Assembly: GCA_026874595.1 (NCBI GenBank)
Contig: CM049314.1
Location: 15,990,729-16,054,728 of the forward strand
Reading direction: 5' to 3'
From: Sipunculus nudus
Taxonomy: Eukaryota > Annelida > Sipuncula > Golfingiida > Sipunculidae
Length of the DNA stretch: 64,000 bases
Shown here: piece after piece, positions 8,130 to 23,100 of the stretch
Numbering within the stretch: the stretch's first letter is position 1
How the letters are laid out: every line of letters starts with the position of its first letter
Notes under the pieces: generated by a model
Databases searched by the model: none
What the model was told of the DNA's origin: nothing
What the model saw: only the letters and a program-made list of their open reading frames with translations
Position numbers and translations under genes: made by a program

Positions 8130-11100
8130 GCTATCGGCTTATTGTTCGGAGCAAATATGTATTGTTATGGTAGGCCAGATTGTTACGGTATCAAGAATGT
8201 CATGTGATGCAGGACTGTTGACTTCTTGTTGGGAGTACATGTTTATAATTATCGCAGGCCTAAGTGTTATGGCAGAACTAATTGTTATTGCTGACAAGAT
8301 GACTACAGTATCCATAATGTCAGGAGATACAGGACTGTTGACTTATTGTTGGAAGTACATGTTTATTTTTATGGCAGGCCTCATTGCTATTGCTGACTTG
8401 ATGACTACGGTATCCATAATGTCAGGTGATACAGAACTGTTGACTTATTGTTGGGAATACATGTTTATTGTTATGGCAGGCCTAATTGTTATTGCTCACT
8501 TGAAGACTACGGTATCCATAATGTCAGGTGATACAGGACTGTTGACTTATTGTTGGGAGTATATGTTTATTGTTATGATAGGCCTAATTGTTACGGTATC
8601 AAGAATGTCATGTGATGCAGGACAGTTGACCAATTGTTGGGAGTACATGTTTATTATTATCGCAGGCCTAATTGTTATGGCAGAACTAATTGTTATTGCT
8701 GACAAGATGACTACGGTATCCAGATTGTCAGGTGATACAGGACTGTTGACTTATTGTTAGGAGTACATGTTTATTGCTATGGCAGGCCTAATTGTTATTG
8801 CTGACTTGATGACTACAGTATCCAGAATGTCAGATGGTACAGGACTGTTGGCTTATTGTTGGGAGTCCATGTTTATTGTTATGGCAGGCCTATTTGTTAT
8901 TGCTGACTTGAAGACTACGGTATCCAGATTGTCAGATGATACAGGCCTGTTGGCTTATTGTTGGGAGTACATGTTTATTGTTATGGCAGGCCTAATTGTT
9001 GTTGCTGACTTGAAGACTACGGTATCCATAATGTCAGATGATACAGGACGGTTGGCTTATTGTTGGGAGTACATGTTTATTGTTATGGCAGGCCTAATTG
9101 TTATTGCTGACTTGATGACTACGGTATCCATAATGTCAGGTGATACAGGACTGTTGGCTTATTGTTAGGAGTACATGTTTTTTCTTACGGCAGGCCTAAT
9201 TTTTATTGCTGACTTGATGACTAGGGTATCCAGATTGTCAGATGATACAGGACTGTTGCCTTATTGTTGGGAGTACATGTTTATTGTTATGGCAGGCTTA
9301 ATTGTTATTGCTGACTTGATGACTACGGTATCTAGATTGTCAGATGATACAGGACTCTTGGCTTATTGTTGGGAGTACATATTTTTTGTTTTTGCAGGCC
9401 TAATTGTTATTGCTGATTTGATAACTACGGTGTCCATAATGTCAGGTGATACATGACTGTTGACTTATTGTTGGGAGTATATGTTTATTGTTATGATAGG
9501 CCTAATTGTTACGGTATCAAGAATGTCATGTGATGCAGGACTGTTGACTAATTGTTGGGAGTACATGTTTATTATTATCGCAGGCCTAATTGTTATGGCA
9601 GAACTAATTGTTATTGCTGACAAGATGACTACGGTATCCAGATTGTCAGGTGATACAGGACTGTTGACTTATTGTTAGGAGTACATGTTTATTGCTATGG
9701 CAGGCCTAATTGTTATTGCTGACTTGATGACTACGGTATCCATAATGTCAGATTATTCAGGACTGTTGACTCATTGTTGGGAGTACATGTTTACTGCAAG
9801 GCAGGCCTAATTGTTATTGCTAACTTGATGATCACGGTATCCAGATTGTCAGATGATACAGGACTGTTGACTAATTGTTGGGAGTACATGTTTATTATTA
9901 TCGCAGGCCTAATTTTTATGGCAGGCCTAATTGTTATTGCTGACTTGATGACTACGGTATCCAGATTGTCAGGTGATACAGGACTGTTAACTTATTGTTG
10001 GGAGGATATGTTTATTGTTATGGTAGGCCTGATTGTTACGGTATCAAGAATGTCATGTGATGCAGGACTGTTGACTAATTGTTGGAAGGACATTTTTTTA
10101 TTATCGCAGGCCTAATTGTTATGGCAGAACTAATTGTTTTTTGCTGACAAGATGACTTCAGTATCCATAATGTCAGGTGATACAGGACTGTTTACTTATT
10201 GTTGGGAGTACATGTTTATTGTTATAGCAGGCCTCATTGCTATTGCTGACTTGATGAATACGGTATCCATAATGTCAGGTGATACAGGACGGTTGGCTTA
10301 TTGTTGGGAGTACATGTTTATTGTTATGGCAGGCCTAATTGTTATTGCTGACTTGATGACTACGGTATCCAGATTGTCAGATGATACAGGACTGTTGGCT
10401 TATTGTTGGGAGTACATGTTTATTGTTATAGCAGGCTTATTTATTATTGCTGACTTCAAGACTACGGTATCCATAGTGTCAGATGATACAGGACTGTTGA
10501 TTGATTGTTAGGAGTACATGTTTATTGTTATAGCAGGCCAGTTGCTATTGCTGACTTGGTGACTACGGTATCAAGAATGTCATGTGATGCAGGACAGTTG
10601 ACTAATTGTTGGGAGTACATGTTTATTATTATCGCAGGCCTAATTGTTATGGCAGAACTAATTGTTATTGCTGACAAGATGACTACGGTATCCAGATTGT
10701 CAGGTGATACAGGACTGTTGACTTATTGTTAGGAGTACATGTTTATTGCTATGGCAGGCCTAATTGTTATTGCTGACTTGATGACTACAGTATCCAGAAT
10801 GTCAGATGGTACAGGACTGTTGGCTTATTGTTGAGAGTCCATGTTTATTGTTATGGCAGGCCTATTTGTTATTGCTGACTTGAAGACTACGGTATCCAGA
10901 TTGTCAGATGATACAGGCCTGTTGGCTTATTGTTGGGAGTACATGTTTATTGTTATGGCAGGCCTAATTGTTATTGCTGACTTGAAGACTACGGTATCCA
11001 TAATGTCAGATGATACAGGACGGTTGGCTTATTGTTGGGAGTACATGTTTATTGTTATGGCAGGCCTAATTGTTATTGCTGACTTAATGACTACGGTATC

Positions 11101-14100
11101 CATAATATCAGGTGATACAGGACTGTTGGCTTATTGTTAGGAGTACATGTTTATTCTTACGGCAGGCCTAATTTTTATTGCTGACTTGATGACTAGGTTA
11201 TCCAGATTGTCAGATGATACAGGACTGTTGCCTTATTGTTGGGAGTACATGTTTATTGTTATGGCAGGCCTAATTGTTATTGCTGACTTGATGACTACGG
11301 TATCCAGATTGTCAGATGATACAGGACTCTTGGCTTATTGTTGGGAGTACATGTTTTTTGTTTTTGCAGGCCTAATTGTTATTGCTGATTTGAAGACTAC
11401 GGTATCCATAATGTCAGATTATTCAGGACTGTTGACTCATTGTTGGGAGTACATGTTTACTGCAAGGCAGGCCTAATTGTTATTGCTAACTTGATGATCA
11501 CGGTATCCAGATTGTCAGATGATACAGGACTGTTGACTAATTGTTGGGAGTACATGTTTATTATTATCGCAGGCCTAATTTTTATGGCAGGCCTAATTGT
11601 TATTGCTGACTTGATGACTACGGTATCCAGATTGTCAGGTGATACAGGACTGTTAACTTATTGTTGGGAGGATATGTTTATTGTTATGGTAGGCCTGATT
11701 GTTACGGTATCAAGAATGTCATGTGATGCAGGACTGTTGACTAATTGTTGGAAGGACATTTTTTTATTATCGCAGGCCTAATTGTTATGGCAGAACTAAT
11801 TGTTTTTTGCTGACAAGATGACTTCAGTATCCATAATGTCAGGTGATACAGGACTGTTTACTTATTGTTGGGAGTACATGTTTATTGTTATAGCAGGCCT
11901 CATTGCTATTGCTGACTTGATGAATACGGTATCCATAATGTCAGGTGATACAGGACGGTTGGCTTATTGTTGGGAGTACATGTTTATTGTTATGGCAGGC
12001 CTAATTGTTATTGCTGACTTGATGACTACGGTATCCAGATTGTCAGATGATACAGGACTGTTGGCTTATTGTTGGGAGTACATGTTTATTGTTATAGCAG
12101 GCTTATTTATTATTGCTGACTTCAAGACTACGGTATCCATAGTGTCAGATGATACAGGACTGTTGATTGATTGTTAGGAGTACATGTTTATTGTTATAGC
12201 AGGCCAGTTGCTATTGCTGACTTGGTGACTACGGTATCAAGAATGTCATGTGATGCAGGACAGTTGACTAATTGTTGGGAGTACATGTTTATTATTATCG
12301 CAGGCCTAATTGTTATGGCAGAACTAATTGTTATTGCTGACAAGATGACTACGGTATCCAGATTGTCAGGTGATACAGGACTGTTGACTTATTGTTAGGA
12401 GTACATGTTTATTGCTATGGCAGGCCTAATTGTTATTGCTGACTTGATGACTACAGTATCCAGAATGTCAGATGGTACAGGACTGTTGGCTTATTGTTGA
12501 GAGTCCATGTTTATTGTTATGGCAGGCCTATTTGTTATTGCTGACTTGAAGACTACGGTATCCAGATTGTCAGATGATACAGGCCTGTTGGCTTATTGTT
12601 GGGAGAACATGTTTATTGTTATGGCAGGCCTAATTGTTATTGCTGACTTGAAGACTACGGTATCCATAATGTCAGATGATACAGGACGGTTGGCTTATTG
12701 TTGGGAGTACATGTTTATTGTTATGGCAGGCCTAATTGTTATTGCTGACTTAATGACTACGGTATCCATAATATCAGGTGATACAGGACTGTTGGCTTAT
12801 TGTTAGGAGTACATGTTTATTCTTACGGCAGGCCTAATTTTTATTGCTGACTTGATGACTAGGTTATCCAGATTGTCAGATGATACAGGACTGTTGCCTT
12901 ATTGTTGGGAGTACATGTTTATTGTTATGGCAGGCCTAATTGTTATTGCTGACTTGATGACTACGGTATCCAGATTGTCAGATGATACAGGACTCTTGGC
13001 TTATTGTTGGGAGTACATGTTTTTTGTTTTTGCAGGCCTAATTGTTATTGCTGATTTGAAGACTACGGTATCCATAATGTCAGATGATACAGGAGTGTTG
13101 ACTCATTGTTGGGAGTACATGTTTACTGCAAGGCAGGCCTAATTGTTATTGCTAACTTGATGATCACGGTATCCAGATTGTCAGATGATACAGGACTGTT
13201 GGCTTATTGTTGGGAGTACATGTTTATTATTATCGCAGGCCTAATTTTTATGGCAGGCCTAATTGTTATTGCTGACTTGATGACTACGGTATCCAGATTG
13301 TCAGGTGATACAGGACTGTTAACTTATTGTTTGGAGGATATGTTTATTGTTATGGTAGGCCTGATTGTTACGGTATCAAGAATGTCATGTGATGCAGGAC
13401 TGTTGACTAATTGTTGGAAGGACATTTTTTTTATTATCGCAGGCCTAATTGTTATGGCAGAACTAATTGTTTTTGCTGACAAGATCACTTCAGTATCCAT
13501 AATGTCAGGTGATACAGGACTGTTTACTTATTGTTGGGAGTACATGTTTATTGTTATAGCAGGCCTCATTGCTATTGCTGACTTGATGAATACGGTATCC
13601 ATAATGTCAGGTGAAACAGGACGGTTGGCTTATTGTTGGGAGTACATGTTTATTGTTATGGCAGGCCTAATTGTTATTGCTGACTTGATGACTACGGTAT
13701 CCAGATTGTCAGATGATACAGGACTGTTAGCTTATTGTTGGGAGTACATGTTTATTGTTATAGCAGGCTTATTTATTATTGCTGACTTCAAGACTACGGT
13801 ATCCATAGTGTCAGATGATACAGGACTGTTGATTGATTGTTAGGAGTACATGTTTATTGTTATAGCAGGCCAATTGCTATTGCTGACTTGGTGACTACGG
13901 TATCCATAACGTCAGGGGATACAAGACTGTTGACTTATTGTTGGGAGTACATGTTAATTGTTGTTGCAGGCCTGATTGTCATCGTGACTTGATGACTACG
14001 GTATCCATAATGTCAGGGGATACAAGACTGTTGACTTATTGTTAGGAGTACATGTTAATTGTTATTGCAGGCCTTATTGTTATCGTGACTTGATGACTAC

Positions 14101-17100
14101 GGTATCCATAATGTCATGTGATACAGGACGGTTGGCTTATTGTTGGGAGTACATGTTTATTGTTATGGCAGGCCTAACTGTTATTGCTGACTTGATGACT
14201 ACGGTATCCATTATGTCAGATGATACAGGACTGTTGGCTTATTGTTAGGAGAACATGTTTATTGTTATGGCAGGCCTAATTGTTATTGCTGACTTGATTA
14301 CTACGGTGTCCATAATGTCAGGTGATACATGACTGTTGACTTATTGTTCGGAGTATATGTTTATTGTTATGATAGGCCTAATTGTTACGGTATCAAGAAT
14401 GTCATGTGATGCAGGACTGTTGACTAATTGTTGGGAGTACATGTTTATTATTATCGCAGGCCTAATTGTTATGGCAGAACTAATTGTTATTGCTGACAAG
14501 ATGACTACGGTATCCAGATTGTCAGGTGATACAGGACTGTTGACTTATTGTTAGGAGTACATGTTTATTGCTATGGCAGGCCTAATTGTTATTGCTGACT
14601 TGATGACTACAGTATCCAGAATGTCAGATGGTACAGGACTGTTGGCTTATTGTTGGGAGTCCATGTTTATTGTTATGGCAGGCCTATTTGTTATTGCTGA
14701 CTTGAAGACTACGGTATCCAGATTGTCAGATGATACAGGCCTGTTGGCTTATTGTTGGGAGTACATGTTTATTGTTATGGCAGGCCTAATTGTTATTGCT
14801 GACTTGAAGACTACGGTATCCATAATGTCAGATGATACAGGACGGTTGGCTTATTGTTGGGAGTACATGTTTATTGTTATGGCAGGCCTAATTGTTATTG
14901 CTGACTTGATGACTACGGTATCCATAATGTCAGGTGATACAGGTCTGTTGGCTTATTGTTAGGAGTACATGTTTATTCTTACGGCAGGCCTAATTTTTAT
15001 TGCTGACTTGATGACTAGGGTATCCAGATTGTCAGATGATACAGGACTGTTGCCTTATTGTTGGGAGTACATGTTTATTGTTATGGCAGGCCTAATTGTT
15101 ATTGCTGACTTGATGACTACGGTATCCAGATTGTCAGATGATACAGGACTCTTGGCTTATTGTTGGGAGTACATGTTTTTTGTTTTTGCAGGCCTAATTG
15201 TTATTGCTGATTTGAAGACTACGGTATCCATAATGTCAGATGATACAGGACTGTTGACTCATTGTTGGGAGTACATGTTTACTGCATGGCAGGCCTAATT
15301 CTTATTGCTGACTTGATGACTACGGTATCCAGATTGTCAGATGATACAGGACTGTTGACTAATTGTTGGGAGTACATGTTTATTATTATCGCAGGCCTAA
15401 TTTTTATGGCAGGCCTAATTGTTATTGCTGACTTGATGACTACGGTATCCAGATTGTCAGGTGATACAGGACTGTTAACTTATTGTTGGGAGTATATGTT
15501 TATTGTTATGGTAGGCCTGATTGTTACGGTATCAAGAATGTCATGTGATGCAGGACTGTTGACTAATTGTTGGAAGGACATTTTTTTATTATCGCAGGCC
15601 TAATTGTTATGGCAGAACTAATTGTTATTGCTGACAAGATGACTTCAGTATCCATAATGTTAGGTGATACAGGTCTGTTTACTTATTGTTGGGAGTACAC
15701 GTTTATTGTTATAGCAGGCCTCATTGCTATTGCTGACTTGATGAATACGGTGTCCATAATGTCAGGTAATACAGAACGGTCGGCTTATTGTTGGGAGTAC
15801 ATGTTTATTGTTATGGCAGGCCTAATTGTTATTGCTGACTTGATGACTACGGTATCCAGATTGTCAGATGATACAGGACTGTTGGCTTATTGTTGGGAGT
15901 ACATGTTTATTGTTATAGCAGGCTTATTTGTTATTGCTAACTTCAAGACTACGGTATCCATAGTGTCAGATGATACAGGACTGTTGATTGATTGTTAGGA
16001 GTACATGTTTATTGTTATAGCAGGCCAATTGCTATTGCTGACTTGGTGACTACGGTATCCATAACGTCAGGGGATACAAGACTGTTGACTTATTGTTGGG
16101 AGTACATGTTAATTGTTATTGCAGGCCTGATTGTTATCGTGACTTGATGACTACGGTATCCATAATGTCAGGGGATACAAGACTGTTGACTTATTGTTAG
16201 GAGAACATGTTTATTGTTATTGCAGGCCTTATTGTTATCGTGACTTGATGACTACGGTATCCATAATGTCATGTGATACAGGACGGTTGGCTTATTGTTG
16301 GGAGTACATGTTTATTGTTATGGCAGGCCTAATTGTTATTGCTGACTCGATGACTACGGTATCCATAATGTCAGATGGTACAGGACTGTTGGCTTATTGT
16401 TGGGAGTCCATGTTTATTGTTATGGCAGGCCTATTTGTTATTGCTGACTTGAAGACTACGGTATCCAGATTGTCAGATGATACAGGCCTGTTGGCTTATT
16501 GTTGGGAGTACATGTTTATTGTTATGGCAGGCCTAATTGTTGTTGCTGACTTGAAGACTACGGTATCCATAATGTCAGATGATACAGGACGGTTGGCTTA
16601 TTGTTGGGAGTACATGTTTATTGTTATGGCAGGCCTAATTGTTATTGCTGACTTGATGACTACGGTATCCATAATGTCAGGTGATACAGGACTGTTGGCT
16701 TATTGTTAGGAGTACATGTTTTTTCTTACGGCAGGCCTAATTTTTATTGCTGACTTGATGACTAGGGTATCCAGATTGTCAGATGATACAGGACTGTTGC
16801 CTTATTGTTGGGAGTACATGTTTATTGTTATGGCAGGCCTAATTGTTATTGCTGACTTGATGACTACGGTATCTAGATTGTCAGATGATACAGGACTCTT
16901 GGCTTATTGTTGGGAGTACATGTTTTTTGTTTTTGCAGGCCTAATTGTTATTGCTGATTTGATTACTACGGTGTCCATAATGTCAGGTGATACATGACTG
17001 TTGACTTATTGTTGGGAGTATATGTTTATTGTTATGATAGGCCTAATTGTTACGGTATCAAGAATGTCATGTGATGCAGGACTGTTGACTAATTGTTGGG

Positions 17101-20100
17101 AGTACATGTTTATTATTATCGCAGGCCTAATTGTTATGGCAGAACTAATTGTTATTGCTGACAAGATGACTACGGTATCCAGATTGTCAGGTGATGCAGG
17201 ACTGTTGACTTATTGTTAGGAGTACATGTTTATTGCTATGGCAGGCCTAATTGTTATTGCTGACTTGATGACTACGGTATCCATAATGTCAGATTATTCA
17301 GGACTGTTGACTCATTGTTGGGAGTACATGTTTACTGCAAGGCAGGCGTAATTGTTATTGCTAACTTGATGATCACGGTATCCAGATTGTCAGATGGTAC
17401 AGGACTGTTGACTAATTGTTGGGAGTACATGTTTATTATTATCGCAGGCCTAATTTTTATGGCAGGCCTAATTGTTATTGCTGACTTGATGACTACGGTA
17501 TCCAGATTGTCAGGTGATACAGGACTGTTAACTTATTGTTGGGAGGATATGTTTATTGTTATGGTAGGCCTGATTGTTACGGTATCAAGAATGTCATGTG
17601 ATGCAGGACTGTTGACTAATTGTTGGAAGGACATTTTTTTATTATCGCAGGCCTAATTGTTATGGCAGAACTAATTGTTTTTGCTGACAAGATGACTTCA
17701 GTATCCATAATGTCAGGTGATACAGGACTGTTTACTTATTGTTGGGAGTACATGTTTATTGTTATAGCAGGCCTCATTGCTATTGCTGACTTGATGAATA
17801 CGGTATCCATAATGTCAGGTGATACAGGACGGTTGGCTTCTTGTTGGGAGTACATGTTTATTGTTATGGCAGGCCTAATTGTTATTGCTGACTTGATGAC
17901 TACGGTATCCAGATTGTCAGATGATACAGGACTGTTGATTGATTGTTAGGAGTACATGTTTATTGTTATAGCAGGCCAGTTGCTATTGCTGACTTGGTGA
18001 CTACGGTATCAAGAATGTCATGTGATGCAGGACAGTTGACTAATTGTTGGGAGTACATGTTTATTATTATCGCAGGCCTAATTGTTATGGCAGAACTAAT
18101 TGTTATTGCTGACAAGATGACTACGGTATCCAGATTGTCAGGTGATACAGGACTGTTGACTTATTGTTAGGTGTACATGTTTATTGCTATGGCAGGCCTA
18201 ATTGTTATTGCTGACTTGATGACTACAGTATCCAGAATGTCAGATGGTACAGGACTGTTGGCTTATTGTTGGGAGTCCATGTTTATTGTTATGGCAGGCC
18301 TATTTGTTATTGCTGACTTGAAGACTACGGTATCCAGATTGTCAGATGATACAGGCCTGTTGGCTTATTGTTGGGAGTACATGTTTATTGTTATGGCAGG
18401 CCTAATTGTTATTGCTGACTTGAAGACTACGGTATCCATAATGTCAGATGATACAGGACGGTTGGCTTATTGTTGGGAGTACATGTTTATTGTTATGGCA
18501 GGCCTAATTGTTATTGCTGACTTAATGACTACGGTATCCATAATATCAGGTGATACAGGACTGTTGGCTTATTGTTAGGAGTACATGTTTATTCTTACGG
18601 CAGGCCTAATTTTTATTGCTGACTTGATGACTAGGGTATCCAGATTGTCAGATGATACAGGACTGTTGCCTTATTGTTGGGAGTACATGTTTATTGTTAT
18701 GGCAGGCCTAATTGTTATTGCTGACTTGATGACTACGGTATCCATTATGTCAGATGATACAGGACTGTTGGCTAATTGTTGGGAGTACATGTTTTTTGTT
18801 TTTGCAGGCCTAATTGTTATTGCTGATTTGAAGACTACGGTATCCATAATGTCAGATGATACAGGACTGTTGACTCATTGTTGGGAGTACATGTTTACTG
18901 CAAGGCAGGCCTAATTGTTATTGCTAACTTGATGATCACGGTATCCAGATTTTCAGATGATACAGGACTGTTGACTAATTGTTGGGAGTACATGTTTATT
19001 ATTATCGCAGGCCTAATTTTTATGGCAGGCCTAATTGTTATTGCTGACTTGATGACTACGGTATCCAGATTGTCAGGTGATACAGGACTGTTAACTTATT
19101 GTTGGGAGGATATGTTTATTGTTATGGTAGGCCTGATTGTTACGGTATCAAGAATGTCATGTGATGCAGGACTGATGACTAATTGTTGGAAGGACATTTT
19201 TTTATTATCGCAGGCCTAATTGTTATGGCAGAACTAATTGTTTTTGCTGACAAGATGACTTCAGTATTCATAATGTCAGGTGATACAGGACTGTTTACTT
19301 ATTGTTGGGAGTACATGTTTATTGTTATAGCAGGCCTCATTGCTATTGCTGACTTGATGAATACGGTATCCATAATGTCAGGTGAAACAGGACGGTTGGC
19401 TTATTGTTGGGAGTACATGTTTATTGTTATGGCAGGCCTAATTGTTATTGCTGACTTGATGACTACGGTATCCAGATTGTCAGATGATACAGGACTGTTG
19501 GCTTATTGTTGGGAGTACATGTTTATTGTTATAGCAGGCTTATTTATTATTGCTGACTTCAAGACTACGGTATCCATAGTGTCAGATGATACAGGACTGT
19601 TGATTGATTGTTAGGAGTACATGTTTATTGTTATAGCAGGCCAATTGCTATTGCTGACTTGGTGACTACGGTATCCATAACGTCAGGGGATACAAGACTG
19701 TTGACTTATTGTTGGGAGTACATGTTAATTGTTGTTGCAGGCCTGATTGTCATCGTGACTTGATGACTACGGTATCCATAATGTCAGGGGATACAAGACT
19801 GTTGACTTATTGTTAGGAGTACATGTTAATTGTTATTGCAGGCCTTATTGTTATCGTGACTTGATGACTACGGTATCCATAATGTCATGTGATACAGGAC
19901 GGTTGGCTTATTGTTGGGAGTACATGTTTATTGTTATGGCAGGCCTAACTGTTATTGCTGACTTGATGACTACGGTATCCATTATGTCAGATGATACAGG
20001 ACTGTTGGCTTATTGTTGGGAGTACAGGTTTATTGTTATGGCAGGCCTAATTGTTATTGCTGACTTGATTACTACGGTGTCCATAATGTCAGGTGATACA

Positions 20101-23100
20101 AGACTGTTGACTTATTGTTAGGAGAACATGTTTATTGTTATTGCAGGCCTTATTGTTATCGTGACTTGATGACTACGGTATCCATAATGTCATGTGATAC
20201 AGGACGGTTGGCTTATTGTTGGGAGTACATGTTTATTGTTATGGCAGGCCTAATTGTTATTGCTGACTTGATGACTACGGTATCCATAATGTCAGATGAT
20301 ACAGGACTGTTGGCTTATTGTTGGGAGTACATGTTTATTGTTATGGCAGGCCTAATTGTTATTGCTGACTTGATTACTACGGTGTCCATAATGTCAGGTG
20401 ATACATGACTGTTGACTTATTGTTGGGAGTATATGTTTATTGTTATGATAGGCCTAATTGTTACGGTATCAAGGATGTCATGTGATGCAGGACTGTTGAC
20501 TAATTGTTGGGAGTACATGTTTATTATTATCGCAGGCCTAATTGTTATGGCAGATCTAATTGTTATTGCTGACAAGATGACTACGGTATCCAGATTGTCA
20601 GGTGATACAGGACTGTTGACTTATTGTTAGGAGTACATGTTTATTGCTATGGCAGGCCTAATTGTTATTGCTGACTTGATGACTACAGTATCCAGAATGT
20701 CAGATGGTACAGGACTGTTGGCTTATTGTTGGGAGTCCATGTTTATTGTTATGGCAGGCCTATTTGTTATTGCTGACTTGAAGACTACGGTATCCAGATT
20801 GTCAGATGATACAGGCCTGTTGGCTTATTGTTGGGAGTACATGTTTATTGTTATGGCAGGCCTAATTGTTATTGCTGACTTGAAGACTACGGTATCCATA
20901 ATGTCAGATGATACAGGACGGTTGGCTTATTGTTGGGAGTACATGTTTATTGTTATGGCAGGCCTAATTGTTATTGCTGACTTGATGACTACGGTATCCA
21001 TAATGTCAGGTGATACAGGTCTGTTGGCTTATTGTTAGGAGTACATGTTTATTCTTACGGCAGGCCTAATTTTTATTGCTGACTTGATGACTAGGGTATC
21101 CAGATTGTCAGATGATACAGGACTGTTGCCTTATTGTTGGGAGTACATGTTTATTGTTATGGCAGGCCTAATTGTTATTGCTAACTTGATGACTACGGTA
21201 TCCAGATTGTCAGATGATACAGGACTGTTGGCTTATTGTTGGGAGTACATGTTTTTTGTTTTTGCAGGCCTAATTGTTATTGCTGATTTGAAGACTACGG
21301 TATCCATAATGTCAGATGATACAGGACTGTTGACTCATTGTTGGGAGTACATGTTTACTGCATGGCAGGCCTAATTGTTATTGCTGACTTGATGACTACG
21401 GTATCCAGATTGTCAGATGATACAGGACTGTTGACTAATTGTTGGGAGTACATGTTTATTATTATCGCAGGCCTAATTTTTATGGCAGGCCTAATTGTTA
21501 TTGCTGACTTGATGACTACGGTATCCAGATTGTCAGGTGATACAGGACTGTTAACTTATTGTTGGGAGTATATGTTTATTGTTATGGTAGGCCTGATTGT
21601 TACGGTATCAAGAATGTCATGTGATGGAGGACTGTTGACTAATTGTTGGAAGGACATTTTTTTATTATCGCAGGCCTAATTGTTATGGCAGAACTAATTG
21701 TTATTGCTGGCAAGATGACTTCAGTATCCATAATGTTAGGTGATACAGGTCTGTTTACTTATTGTTGGGAGTACACGTTTATTGTTATAGCAGGCCTCAT
21801 TGCTATTGCTGACTTGATGAATACGGTATCCATAATGTCAGGTAATACAGGACGGTCGGCTTATTGTTGGGAGTACATGTTTATTGTTATGGCAGGCCTA
21901 ATTGTTATTGCTGACTTGATGACTACGGTATCCAGATTGTCAGATGATACAGGACTGTTGGCTTATTGTTGGGAGTACATGTTTATTGTTATAGCAGGCT
22001 TATTTGTTATTGCTGACTTCAAGACTACGGTATCCATAGTGTCAGATGATACAGGACTGTTGATTGATTGTTAGGAGTACATGTTTATTGTTATAGCAGG
22101 CCAATTGCTATTGCTGACTTGGTGACTACGGTATCCATAACGTCAGGGGATACAAGACTGTTGACTTATTGTTGGGAGTACATGTTTATTGTTATGGCAG
22201 GCCTAATTGTTATTGCTGACTCGATGACTACGGTATCCATAATGTCAGATGATACAGGACTGTTGGCTTATTGTTGGGAGTACATGTTTATTGTTATGGC
22301 AGGCCTAATTGTTATTGCTGACTTGATTACTACGGTGTCCATAATGTCAGGTGATACATGACTGTTGACTTATTGTTGGGAGTATATGTTTATTGTTATG
22401 ATAGGCCTAATTGTTACGGTATCAAGAATGTCATGTGATGCAGGACTGTTGACTAATTGTTGGGAGTACATGTTTATTATTATCGCAGGCCTAATTGTTA
22501 TGGCAGAACTAATTGTTATTGCTGACAAGATGACTACGGTATCCAGATTGTCAGGTGATACAGGACTGTTGACTTATTGTTAGGAGTACATGTTTATTGC
22601 TATGGCAGGCCTAATTGTTATTGCTGACTTGATGACTACAGTATCCAGAATGTCAGATGGTACAGGACTGTTGGCTTATTGTTGGGAGTCCATGTTTATT
22701 GTTATGGCAGGCCTATTTGTTATTGCTGACTTGAAGACTACGGTATCCAGATTGTCAGATGATACAGGCCTGTTGGCTTATTGTTGGGAGTGAATTTTTA
22801 TTGTTATGGCAGGCCTAATTGTTATTGCTGACTTGAAGACTACGGTATCCATAATGTCAGATGATACAGGACGGTTGGCTTATTGTTGGGAGTACATGTT
22901 TATTGTTATGGCAGGCCTAATTGTTATTGCTGACTTGATGACTACGGTATCCATAATGTCAGGTGATACAGGACTTTTGGCTTATTGTTGGGAGTACATG
23001 TTTATTCTTACGGCAGGCCTAATTTTTATTGCTGACTTGATGACTAGGGTATCCAGATTGTCAGATGATACAGGACTGTTGCCTTATTGTTGGGAGTACA

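Noticed and set aside
13106-13843. Longest open run in the array as a real repeat-protein gene
   Set aside because: It begins at a non-ATG codon inside a monomer, has no promoter or distinct N-terminus, and the matching runs in sibling higher-order copies are broken by stops and single-base shifts.
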